Assembly: GCA_947561395.2 (NCBI GenBank)
Contig: OX387182.1
Coordinates: forward strand, 2,738,001 to 2,802,000
Length of the DNA stretch: 64,000 bases
From: Buxus sempervirens
Taxonomy: Eukaryota; Streptophyta; Magnoliopsida; Buxales; Buxaceae
Reading direction: 5' to 3'
Shown: positions 35,515-46,349 of the stretch, piece after piece
How positions within the stretch are numbered: the stretch's first letter is position 1
Layout: each line of letters starts with the position of its first letter
The notes under the pieces: model-generated
What the model saw: the letters and a program-made list of their open reading frames with translations, nothing else
Told to the model about the DNA's origin: nothing
Databases searched by the model: none
Program-made: the position numbers and the translations under genes

Positions 35515-35571
35515 CTAAATCCGAGAACACCTCCAAAACTTGAAAAGATCAGAATGAAGCTGTACTGCCAT
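35515..35571 (-). promoter_or_regulatory. uORF 1 of the CCCH gene
   Basis: An 18-codon upstream frame beginning MAVQLHSDLF in the first leader exon, closed by TAG. It lies wholly upstream of the intron. Confidence 0.55.
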
Positions 35572-35640
35572 TAAAAAACTCGGCCCTCCAGAGAAAGAGA
35601 GAGGAGGAAGAAGAAGAAGACGAAGAAGAAAATCGCTCTA

Positions 35641-37735
35641 ACGTCCCGAAATTAAAATCAAATGAAACTCCCCTCAAATGCAGATAAATTACAAATTTAT
35701 TTGTTCAAGGGTCTCTCTTAACCGACTTGAACCCCACGCCACACGCTCCCGGAGAGCCAAAATTCCAAGGAAATTCATTACAAATTCAACCCACATGAAA
35801 TGAGAGTCAAATTACAGAATTCAAACAGAAAGCGAACCGGTTCGGTCGGTGAAAAGGCCGAGAATATAACCAGTTTGTTGGGTAAAGGGATGAATTGGTA
35901 ACCGGATAAGGAAGTGCTCTTGGGTCGATTAAACTGCATTGGAATCCGGAGTTCGAGTCCGCCTATCAGAGGGAGCGGACTCCAATTACTCGTCAAATTG
36001 GGTTTAATGCGGAGTCAAATCGAGCGGAAAGGCGTAGAGCACCAGCGACAAAAGAGAGGAGAGCAAAAAACTTTTTGAAACAAAATTTCAAAATCGGTGA
36101 AAGCTATCATGTGCTTCGCAACGGTTTCAAATTCTCTGTTCAGACGAATTAGAATATCGGTGAATTTTTTTTTCTAAATAGTTTTTCATGCATGAGCCAC
36201 CTGTTCCAACAGGTTTCTCTATCTGAATCGACGCCTCACAGAAGCAAAGACCTCGGCCGTCTCTCTTGACGTTTTGCCTCTTTGGCCCTTATTCCCGCTT
36301 GGTGCGCAGACAAGCGCTGGAACATAAAATGGCCTTTTTCCTTTTGTTTCTTCGATGATCCTTTGCTTTTCTGACGGCTGTAAATTATTTTGTTTTTCTT
36401 TTCCAATATTCATCTTCTGCAATTTTGGGTTGGGTCGGTTCCTTCAATCCAAGTGGGATGCTTCCACTTGGACCATCCTACGGTTATTTTCCAAGTTGGC
36501 CCCACATAAAATATTTTGAAAGAAGTTACGATATTTCACACAAAAGAAGGAAGCAAAATTGGTGACGATTTCATCCAAATGCATGGGACGAGAATTCGCA
36601 CCCTCTCTCTTTTGTACAAGAAATCGCCTGGGGCCTTTTCTTAAATGGTGATGCCTCCGTGAGATGCTACCATGTGAATAGAGTTATAAATCTAGTCCGA
36701 ACTGCCCAAAGCCTACCCAACCCAACCGGAATAAGAGTCCGAAGTGAGCATTGAGTTTGGGTTGGTTTCATTTCGAGTTCGAAATTGAGTTTGGGTTGGA
36801 TTGGGGTTCAAGCTATACAACCTGAAATGCTTGAAAAGTCCGAAATTAATGTTGACTTTATATACACACTCTCATATAGATATATGTATAAAAATTTCAT
36901 AACATAGGTTTGGCCCTATGTTATAGTTTGTTAGAAAATTTTCATAATTAAAATGAATGAAATCGTCTGCCGCGTAAGCCTGTGCATATGTTGCCGCCAA
37001 CATGAGATGCTGCACGTGGCAGCATCCGATGGCCCATGTGTTTATATGAAAAGACAAGGGCTGTGAGATGTGCTATAGATGGCAGCAGTGTTTGTGGCAA
37101 GCTCATGTAGCAAGCTATTTTACTTTGCTTGTTTGGGCTATTTCAAGTGTACTAATGTTAGTAGCCCCGTATACCTTGGTATGTACATGTAGTACTACAC
37201 ATACTGTCCCTAGTCAACACATAAATACTGGCAAAGTAATTTATTTATATTATTGTAAAATAGGTATCTTCCATATTATGTATGCTAACCACTATTGTAC
37301 ATATTATTTTATTTTATGTTTATACAAAAATAATAGAACTTAGGCTCATTTTTTTTTTAAATTAAGGTTAACATTTTTATAAAGCAAATTTGGTCAAAAT
37401 CCTTTAACCCTAAATTTGGGCTAGGCAGTCTTAGACAGAATTGGCCATTACTTTAATGTTATCAAGATGGCCTTGGACAAACTTATTATTTTAATGAGGT
37501 AACAATTGTTAAATGCATTTGAGTGTTGAATATTTAACAAGTATGGGCAGGTTTAGATATATGGAATACTTGTTTAAACATTCCATCTTTATTAGGTGGA
37601 TCATTTGAGTTGTTCAACATTATCCCTGTATTATTATTATTATTTTTTTATCTTTCTTAAAGCAATCTTTACATGCCTTAATGGCTTTGGCATGAAAATC
37701 TTTTTGTTACTTCAAAGAATATATAAGAAAGAGAC
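35641..37735. other. intergenic, CCCH promoter side
   Basis: Includes the upstream region of the minus-strand CCCH gene; no clear TATA box was found. At 36,200-36,215 ACCTGTTCCAACAGGT is an inverted repeat with 7-bp arms. About 36,680-36,830 has repeated TTGGGTTGG/CCCAACC motifs like those of hAT-type MITEs but no clear ends. No credible ORF. Confidence 0.45.
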
Positions 37736-37738
37736 TTT

Positions 37739-38982
37739 GGTACTGTTTGGTAATGCTTTTCATAAGTGTATTTTTGCTTTTGAAAGTAAAAAATTACTTT
37801 TGAAAGCAAAAGTGCTGTTTGGCTATGCACACATGAAGCAATTTATAAAAAGCGAAAAAGCAATGAAATTGCTTTTCAAGAGAAGCATAGAAATGTTGCT
37901 TCTCACTTTAACCATAAATTTACTTTTTTGCTTCTAAAACCCTCAACACAAAACTAGACCTGGAAAGAATCGACCCAACCTGTCCGAATCCAAATAGAAT
38001 CAACGGGTTCGGGTTGACCTGTATAATAGTTGGGTCAATTTCAAGTTAGGGATTTAATAACTCGTTCTTATTCAAGTCAACTTGAATCTAGCATGATAAT
38101 GATCTATTTAACTTGATAATGACCAATTTAACCCGATAACGACCTGTTAACCCGCTAATGACACGTTTAACCCAATAATGACTCGTTTAACATGATAATG
38201 GCTCATTTAACCTTATAATGACTCATTTAACCCGATAATGACCCGCTTAACCTAATAATGATCCGTTTAACCCGATATTGACCCATTTAACTCAATAATG
38301 GTTCATTTAACTTGATAATGATCTATTTAACTCGATAATGACCAATTTAACCCGATAACGACCCGTTAACCCGCTAATGACACGTTTAAACCGATAATGA
38401 CCCGTTTAACCCGATAATGGCTCGTTTAACCTTATAATGATTCGTTTAACCCGATAATGACCCGCTTAACCTAATAATGATCCGTTTAACCCGATATTGA
38501 CCCATTTAACTCAATAATGGTTCATTTAACTTGATAATGACCCATTTAACCCTAAATCGTATCACTGATTCACGTTGTTTTTTATTAGTGTATTTTTATA
38601 ATTAAAAAATAAAAATATTAATTGGGTTGGTGGGTTGAACCCGATTATTGGCGAGTTGGGTTTGGTTTTGGGTTTTCCCAACCCACCAATAAACGGATTT
38701 AACTCGAACCAAACCCCCGATTATTGCTCAACCCGTTAGAATATACATCAAGTATATTTTAAGTAGAATGCATCAAATATTTATAGTAGTTTTATATGAT
38801 AGCATAAAAGCAATTTATATGCTACTATAGTTATCAAACATGCTTTTTTTGCCTTTTAGTAATAAAACAAAAGTTTACCAAACAGCTTTGCTTCAACAAA
38901 AGATCTTTTGAAAAGCAGAAAAATACTTTTTTGCTTTCTTGCTTTTGAAAGCAAGAAAGCAAAAGTATTATCAAACGGAGCC
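37739..38982. mobile_element. Harbinger-type MITE with nested array
   Basis: Ends are GGTACTGTTTGGTAATGC and, inverted from the right, GGCTCCGTTTGATAATAC. Both are followed by subterminal AAAAGCAAAA-like repeats. The 3-bp flank TTT lies on both sides (37,736-37,738, 38,983-38,985). About 37,965-38,740 is a separate insert beginning near TAGACCTGGAAAG and holding a tandem array; its GACCCG/CGGGTT motifs suggest a hAT-type MITE, but its own target duplication is not clear. Confidence 0.7.
38081..38555. repeat. 20-bp tandem array with 219-bp higher order
   Basis: Basic unit is of the form TAATGACCCGTTTAACCCGA (20 bp). The array has a higher-order period of 219 bp: GATCTATTTAAC recurs at 38,101 and 38,320, and unit-specific variants (GACCAATTT, the 19-bp CCGTTAACCCGCTAATGAC unit, CTCAATAATGGTTC) recur in the same order. 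Each higher-order block has eleven monomers, one of them 19 bp. Confidence 0.9.
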
Positions 38983-39444
38983 TTTCTCATGGGAGAAATA
39001 ACAAAAATTTTTTTTTTGATATTTTCATAAAAATGATATCCTTTTTTTTTTCTTGCTTATCATGTTGCCCTTGTTTTATACTTGTAGATATGTCGTTCTT
39101 CATTGTCTTAAAGCATTGGCATTCCATGTAAAGTTATATAGAGCTTTTTTTTTCTCTCTCTCTTTTGGTGTAAATTATATATATAATAAATATGTTTTTC
39201 CCATTTAAAAGTCTAAAATAACAACAATACGATTAAAATAACCAAATATGGTTCCCATATCCCCTTTATAACCATGCACCCTTACTATATTGGGCTTAGG
39301 TTCATACGTATGGATACATACATGCAGTATTGCACATGCTAATAATAAAATCTAAGGAAACAATTGTAAAATGCTCAATTTGCTTTTGAAAAAGAAAAAT
39401 AACAAAAGTTTTCCTCAGAGGGTTTGATTGGATTTTATTATAAT

Positions 39445-41081
39445 GGGTAAATTACAGCAACACCCCCTGAGGTTTGGGAAATGGGCATGCGGTACCCCTG
39501 GGGTTTGGAACTGATCACTTATAACCCTCGAGTTTTATAAAACAAGCGGTCGCTACCCCTACCGTTAGTTGGACGAAAATGGCGTTAGGTTAATTTGTTT
39601 TAAACCCGAAATTACCCCTCCTCTCTTAACAGGACCCGCCCCTTCTCTCTCTCTCACGAAACCCCCAAAACGCTTTTCTCTTGAAACTCTCCGACGACCG
39701 GAGACGACTCAGCGGCAAGGGGAGACGAAAATAGCTTCAGAGCCTATGTATGTTAGTTACTACTCAACAGTCATTTTCGGCTTCCTAAGTAATACGTTAT
39801 CCAAGACCTAAAAGAGGAAGCTACGACTGCTAGTTCGTCTGTTCGCCTGCAGTTTCTTGTTGAAAGTTCCTTCTTTGGCTTGATCTTAGATTTTTAAGAT
39901 CTCTTTATTTGATTTCATTTTTTTTTACGTTTTTGGTTGATCACGGCTTGGAATTTTTGCTAACAGTGTCCGTGACCGGATGAACTTAGAAATTCTCTTG
40001 AAAATCGTCACTTCAAAATTCTGTTGAGAATCGTCACTCTCCCACTGCCGATCGTGGACTTAAGTCGAAATTTGGCCTGTCTATTGGATACTAGTTATTT
40101 GGCCAAGCTATCCATTATGAATCCCGTTGTCGGAATCACACTTCCCTAGCTGTCAATTTTGTTGATTCCAACAACCGTGGGAAGTCGGAGCCAACGGTGA
40201 TAAAAATTCTATGATTTCATGGTTTCTGAACTTCACTTATGTTTGGTTTCAGGTAGGTGCGCCTCCTGAGATAGCTTGTTTGTTAGACGATATCTGGCGA
40301 GATTACAACGTCTGCACTAGAAACTCCTTGTCGGCTCGTTTGGGCGCCGATGGAGGGGGTATACAGCGAAAGAAGCGTCGAAGGGGTCATCCTGGGTTAC
40401 TGAAGAGTCGTCCGACTGCTCGGTGACCGAATCAGAGAGGTTTTTACCGCTTTCTCTTCTCTCCAGCACTCTCGGACTGATCATCTTGCTGCAACAAAGC
40501 AAGCTTAGGAACGAATCTAATGGAAATTTAGGTCTCTGTCCGCTTGGAAGATTCTTCTTTCCTCTTCGGTGAAAGAGGGCAAAGGTGTGTGGGAGACAGA
40601 TTTTTTAAAGGAGAGAAGAATTCGTCCACCAAGCGGGCCTATACAGAAGAACTGTGCGACCCCTAAGCAATTGGAGGTTCTCGCTCATCTCTCGGGGCGA
40701 GGGTCTTTCATTAAAGGGGGAAAGAGGGGTGGGGCTTTGTTCTGGGGGGCCGCCTTGCGCAGCTTTGGAAAGGAGATAATTTCAGAAAGTAACGATCCCG
40801 AGCTCGACGAGTTCATGGTCCACTTTCTCTCCCTCGCTCAATTTGGGGGTTTCGCGAGAGAGAGAGAGGGGAGGGGCGGGTCCTGTTAAGAGAGGAGGGG
40901 TAGAGGAGGGGTAATTTTGGGTTTAAAACAAATTAACCTAACGCCGTTTTCGTCCAACTAACGGTAGGGGTAGCGACCGCTTGTTTTATAAAACTCGAGG
41001 GTTATAAGTGATCAGTTCCAAACCTCAGGGGTACCGCGTGCCCATTTCCCAAACCTCAGGGGGTGTTGCTGTAATTTACCC
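39445..41081. mobile_element. Mutator-like element, non-autonomous
   Basis: Long terminal inverted repeats (about 39,445-39,669 and 40,843-41,081) begin GGGTAAATTACAGCAACACC at both ends. They differ by only a few substitutions and one ~14-bp insertion on the right. The 9-bp duplication TATTATAAT is perfect (39,436-39,444, 41,082-41,090). Long TIRs with a 9-bp duplication define MULEs. The 1.17-kb interior is richer in G and C than the flanks and has short open frames (for example one with EIACLLDDIWRDYN near 40,270 and one at 40,569-40,889), but no transposase and no domain I recognise. It could be a Pack-MULE holding gene pieces. Confidence 0.9.
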
Positions 41082-41090
41082 TATTATAAT

Positions 41091-42516
41091 TCCATATCCA
41101 ATCCTTAGTCAAATTCTCCACTGGAAAAAAGGAATTTCGATTACTCATTCCCTTTAATATTTTCTTCTTGTTTTTCTTTTATCTTTTTTTTTCCATGTAA
41201 TGTTAGTCATTAAATAGGAATTCCAATTTGCAAGGATCTTGCTTTGCTAACAAGGCTAAGTCTGTGTCTTCTTCTCTCCCAAGCTTTCCCTTTCAACCTA
41301 TGAGATGTGGACATGAAAGAAGCACTAGTAGCAGTCCCTTTTGACAAAAACATACAGTAGAAATAAAGCTTAAAATCCTAGTGGCATCTTTGTAGATCAT
41401 GACATTTAGGGCTTTTTTTTTTTTTTGATAAGAATGATATTTAGGGCTGTGATCACTTCATTTCAACCACCTTTGAATGTGCTGCAGAAAAAAGATCAGG
41501 AACCAAACCCACTTGGGTCCCACCATTTAATGATCCTTCTTGTTGGTGGGCCATATGATGTATGGACTCTTATCTAACAACAACTCTTCCTCTTTGGCTT
41601 ATATGACCTGGAACCTAGTCAGTTAAGCTGGCCCCCTCTCATGGGAACCAAAGTGGGACCCCAAGGTTTCCATCAAAGAATTGTTCTATAGTGTTGGTGC
41701 TATGAATTTCCAGGTTCTTCTGCCTACTTTCCCACATCACTTTTGGGTATAGAATTTGATTCCTCTGAGTCACAAACTTTCTTGGTCTGTCCAATTACAA
41801 GAAACACCAAAATTTAGTGGCCTCTACCTAAAGCTACAAGTGCAAATTTGAGATTACCTCCAAATCAGGTGCAAATTAATGTGCCCAACCTAAGAGATAA
41901 CTTAGATTATAGAAACTGATTAATCACAGCCGTCCGATCAAGGAAAAATTCTCTTGGGGTGATGAATAATTGCACATATAAGTCTAATGAATCTACAATT
42001 GTTGGTGGATCCCACAAACAGCCCCCTAAGACTAACCTTCTTTTGCTATTTTAGATAAAAGCCTTTTGCTCCCTCTTATATGCCAATGAAGTCATAAACC
42101 TCTTATAGCCAATATGGCAAGTTTTTGACCGGTGGATTATACACTATTATAAGTTCAAGTATGAGAGCTTAAACCACCATAACCACCAATAATAGATTGA
42201 AGCAATAGATTCTAGATAATTGAGAGAATCTACTTAATATTTGAAGTATTTTATATTGGTCAATCAAATAAATATTCAACAACTAAAATATTTTTCATCG
42301 ATTCTTCGGTATCCTTCCTTTCATCAAGTCCAACAAACACTGAGAAAAAAAGGAAGAAAAGGAAGAAGAAGAATAAGTTTATCTCAAATGGCAAAAGTTG
42401 AAGGCCCGATAAAAACAAAGTCAAAAAAGGAAGTACGCAGACACTCTGGCAGAAAAGAGAAGGCTTACTCCAAAGTCATCAAGAGTGGTGGCAATAGGTT
42501 GGGTCAAGCCGGACTT
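41091..42516. other. intergenic, minute LINE-tail insertion
   Basis: No gene seen. At 41,414-41,435 a 22-base insert (a T-run then GATAAGAAT) sits between near-perfect 13-bp copies GACATTTAGGGCT and GATATTTAGGGCT. This is what a very short L1 3' tail inserted on the minus strand would leave. Confidence 0.5.
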
Positions 42517-42534
42517 AGGTAAGGCTTAGTATAG

Positions 42535-42682
42535 AGGGCGCCACTTGGCCTGGTGATAAAGTCCTGTGATGGTAATAGCCAAGTCTCGGATTCTACTCCC
42601 ACCCTCACCCTAAGCGTCCGTGAGTCCCGACTATGTGCCGGTCCCCTACCCCCTGGTCCCTGATTCATACCAAAAAAATAGA
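42535..42682 (+). mobile_element. tRNA-derived SINE with 18-bp TSD
   Basis: Flanked on both sides by AGGTAAGGCTTAGTATAG (42,517-42,534 and 42,683-42,700), a perfect duplication of retrotransposition length. The body starts AGGGCGCCACTTGGCCTGGTG (A-box-like) and has a B-box-like GGATTCTACTCCC about 50 bases on. It ends CCAAAAAAATAGA. Length 148 bp and lack of ORF fit a SINE. Confidence 0.8.
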
Positions 42683-42700
42683 AGGTAAGGCTTAGTATAG

Positions 42701-43735
42701 TATAAAAAAGCCCTTGCATCCACAAGCCCAGCTTAGCCCACCTGCGCTTGGGCCTCACTTTAACACCTAAGCCCAACCCTAAAATAAAATTCGTATTTGA
42801 ATCCGATTAATTTTTGATTCATATGCTAAATCCAAAACTCAATTGAATAGGTTTATTTTTGTCATAAGTCCATTAAATAGCACATCAACTTAATTAGGGT
42901 TTCTTAAATTACACCTTTAAACATTTTTTAAAATTACAGGCATGTATGCATGCTTGTAATTTAGAAAAGCTGAGGGGTGATTTAGGCATGGATTGTCAGG
43001 CCCCAATCTCTCATATTCACTTTATATTAGTATAGATTAGGAGAAGCCATGCGTGATACGTGTTGCAAAAGAATTATACTCTGTTCAATCTACCGTAGAG
43101 CGTTCGATGAATTTGTAACTAATTTATATGTTCAAATAAATAACTAATCAAGAGATAAAAGTTAATAAAACTGAAAACGAAGGAAACGTTAGGTCCGAAT
43201 ATCGGCAGTTCGTTTTATATATTAGTATAAATAATTTAAATTAATTTATAATAGGCTACATGAGATCTTGCAAAGAATGTGACAAAACATGCTCATTGTT
43301 TATATCTATGATAAATAGTGAGATAAAGGATGACATCATTGAGATAGTTATGTGAATCTAACATATCCCATCATCATACAATTGAAGAAAACAAGAAAAA
43401 ATAAAAAATAAAAAAACCTACATCACGATCATACATTGAAAAAGATACACATTATATTCTTATGCTTGAATATATTTTAAAATATTGAGATTGTTGCTCC
43501 AATGCCTTTATTTTATATGTGGTGCATTTGGATTAGGGATGGAAAGTGGCAATGGTTAGGTTTTGGTTTAGTTTTAAAAATGATCTGAAATCGATCCATT
43601 AATAGAAACCCAAAAAAATGACCCTAATATGGGCTTGGGCATTGGAACTTCACATTTCCGAACCCATGTTTAATGGGCTTGGCCTTCAGAATTTCACATT
43701 CGGGCTGCGCAAAACGCACGCGGTGCAGGCTATTA
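42701..43735. other. intergenic, upstream of armadillo gene
   Basis: Around 42,780-42,950 there is sequence related to 44,680-44,830 (ATTTGAATCCGAT, TTTATTTTTGTCATAAGTC-like), so both are copies of an unnamed dispersed repeat. TGGGCTTGG motifs (TGGGCY, the type bound by TCP factors) cluster at 43,630-43,685 just before the likely first exon. Confidence 0.4.
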
Positions 43736-43811
43736 AACATTGGTGAGGATATTTGACTTCAAACTACCGATCAAGGATACCGACGGCGACACACAGAGGC
43801 TCCGGCTGTTG
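43736..43811 (+). other. probable 5'UTR exon of the armadillo gene
   Basis: A short GC-richer stretch ends in a strong donor, CTGTTG|GTGAGTCA. The next coding exon is 2.5 kb away and is preceded by acceptor-like AATAATAG near 46,325. A leader exon followed by a long UTR intron is the simplest reading. No transcript evidence. Confidence 0.4.
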
Positions 43812-44584
43812 GTGAGTCATACGTTCCCTGCTCTCCTAATTTTCTGTTGGTTTTTCTTTTTCAAATTTCCTCTCCACTTAATCCCTCCTTCGTTTTGGGA
43901 TTCCGTTGCTCCTTGTTTTCTCCCTCATGACTTGAGGTTATTTGGGTTTTGGGTTATGTGGGGTGATGAATTCTTTGTACGGGAGCTCCCAAAACGATCC
44001 ATAGGCCTTTGGTTTTCGTGAATTTCTTGGAATCAGCTAGCTGTTCAATGAGTTATCGTCATTCTGCCTAGTTGGTATTCAAATTATTACAATTGTTAGG
44101 TAAGAAGGCCTGGACAGTAATTCTGTTGGTTAGTTTCTTTTGGACTTGGGATTTCAATATTTCTGATCTTGGGCCGAGTTTTAACGGTTGTCAGTGGCTC
44201 CTGTCCTTTGGTCTGTATAGAACTGAGAGTTTGAAACTCTGTGAGATTCTGTGAGACTGAATCCATAAAGGGTTTGGCCATGGAGCTCATCTTGTTCTAG
44301 TTCTGCGAATTATGTAGAAGCTGATCAGTTTTGTAGGGGCGCTTATGGAAGCAGACAAATTTAATTGAAGCCCGTCTTGTCATGATAATGAGATATTGTT
44401 TCTGAAACATTTCTTTTGTAGTATATTTAATTCCATTCCATGTGTTGAAGACTGGGGAGGAAGACATTCATTTACATTGGTCATGATCTCAATGAATGTC
44501 CATGATTTCCCATGCAATTTTCTATGTCATCATGATATCTGGGAGGTCAATGTCGCCATTGCTGAGGAACAGATTACTTGTTAG

Positions 44585-46320
44585 TTTTTTGAGAAGTTTG
44601 TTCATTTAAACGGGTTGGATTCGGACCGGATCTATCATGATTGGAAATCGAGTCTGAGTAAGTTTATCTGTATTTGAATGCCATTAATATTTGAATCCGA
44701 TAATAAAATTCGAAATCTGATTAAGTATGTTTATTTTTACTGTAAGTCTACTAAATGGTATGTTAATTAACATTACTATTCCTCTACAAAATTTAATTTA
44801 ACAATTTTAACCCTAAAGGGTTTCCAATGCATATATACTCCCATGTTAAAAGGCTTAAAAAATAATTGCAAAATAATTGGTTGAGTATATGTGAATCTAT
44901 ATTCAAATCCGAATATGATTGGATCTGAATGATTAAATCTGTATTTGATAATAATAATACTACTACTATCAATAATAATAATACTGTTATTATCTTTTTT
45001 TTTTTTTTTGGTATTTAACTCATGGTATGTTCATTTGTTAGGGTATGGCTGTTTGAAATACTTTATGTCTAACATCATTGCTCACTATTGCATATGCAAT
45101 CTAATTACAGTATGTTGATTGTGGTAAAGTCGATTCTGTATAATTAGATTTTTATGATAAAATGATCACTTATAGAATGACAATAAAGTTGATGCTATCA
45201 TAATCAGATCCTTGACCACCTTAAAGGTTTGAGGTTATACATATGTAAAAATTCAGTATTAATGTGTCTCATAAGCACTAAAAAAATAATTAGATATTTT
45301 GAAACCTTGATAGAGAGTATACTTGGTAATTAGGGATTCCTTCGGTTGAATATGATTGGAATTTGGAATGAACAATTTATTATAAGAGTAAAGATTTTGT
45401 AGAAAAAAAAAAGTTCTCGTACTGTTGAACATGCTTTTTCTTTTACATTAAAAAATAAAATTTCTATTGATAGTTTACCAAACTAACTGAGTTTTGCTTT
45501 CTCTAAATAAGCAATATTGAACCACTTAGTTGTGATAAGACTCGTGTCTTTTGAAACAACACAACTTGCCTTTGGGTACACGAATGAGATGAATTATTAA
45601 CACATTCCAGTCAGTCGCACTCACAAAGACCAGCTTGGGCAATTTATTTTAGTCATGTGATTTTAATAATGGGTTATGATTACTTGATTAGGTTTCTAGA
45701 ACCAGTAAAATGAAATTAATTTGTTTTCATAATTATATGCTTATAATTTGACACATATGAACCACTGATAGATTTTGCATGATATTATGAAAAATTCTGA
45801 TAGATTTTTGAGAAATTTGATATATTATTATAGAGACATGTATATGAAATTGTGTGCAGGATCTTCAATATACAAGACCTTTTCAGCTTTACTCCAATTG
45901 ATATGAAATATCTTCAGATAATTTGCACTGATTGAATGCTTTTTGCTTTCTTTCACCAACTTGTTATGAGCAGAGAAATCTGTACTTCTCTAGTATTTCC
46001 AAATGTTTGTGAGAATCTGCATTACTTTTTGTAGAGCAATATTGTTTAAGGCATGATAGTCAAGAAGCAATTCCTTGGGCTTTGTATTACCAAGCAGTAT
46101 TTTTTTGTTTCAGGCCAACATACTATGAGTCTAAAAACATATTTATTCCACAAAAAAGATCTCTTGAAAAGCGCTGAAGTTTTTTATTTATTTTTTGCTT
46201 ATGATAGCAACTTTTGAGGGCAAGTCCAAAATGGAGCTAAAATGATTTGGAAGCTGAGGAAAAAATTGATCATCTAAAGCCACTCTAATCTATCTCCAAA
46301 GACCACACACAAAAACAATA
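44585..46320. other. presumed UTR intron of the armadillo gene
   Basis: AT-rich, with a dispersed repeat at 44,620-44,960 related to 42,780-42,950 and an (AAT/ACT)n-like run near 44,950. No coding sequence seen. Confidence 0.4.
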
Positions 46321-46349
46321 ATAGAAGTTTGTGTCATATCCTGGTGAGC

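Larger units (their letters stand above)
34540..35640 (-). other. 5'UTR of the CCCH gene, with intron
   Basis: On the minus strand a donor GGTAG|GTGAGC at 35,396/35,397 and an acceptor CTGTTCAG|G at 34,563/34,562 define an 834-bp intron. It leaves only 23 bases of UTR before the start codon. The first exon probably begins around 35,600-35,640, in the CT-rich stretch TCTTCTTCTTCTTCCTCC typical of plant 5' leaders. Intron position just before the ATG of a single-exon CDS is common in this family. Confidence 0.65.

Noticed and set aside
38081-38555. Possible CRISPR-like repeat array
   Set aside because: No constant repeat with unique spacers; it is a contiguous 20-bp satellite, and the genome is a plant.
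42937-43037. Possible short Helitron on the minus strand
   Set aside because: The 5' end reads TCTATACTAATATAAAG and a hairpin (ACAGGCATG/CATGCTTGT) lies about 90 bp away, but no CTRR end follows the hairpin, so the element was not called.
43165-43235. Second Helitron-like 5' end (minus strand)
   Set aside because: Begins TTTATACTAATATATAAAA, not TC, and no 3' end was found.
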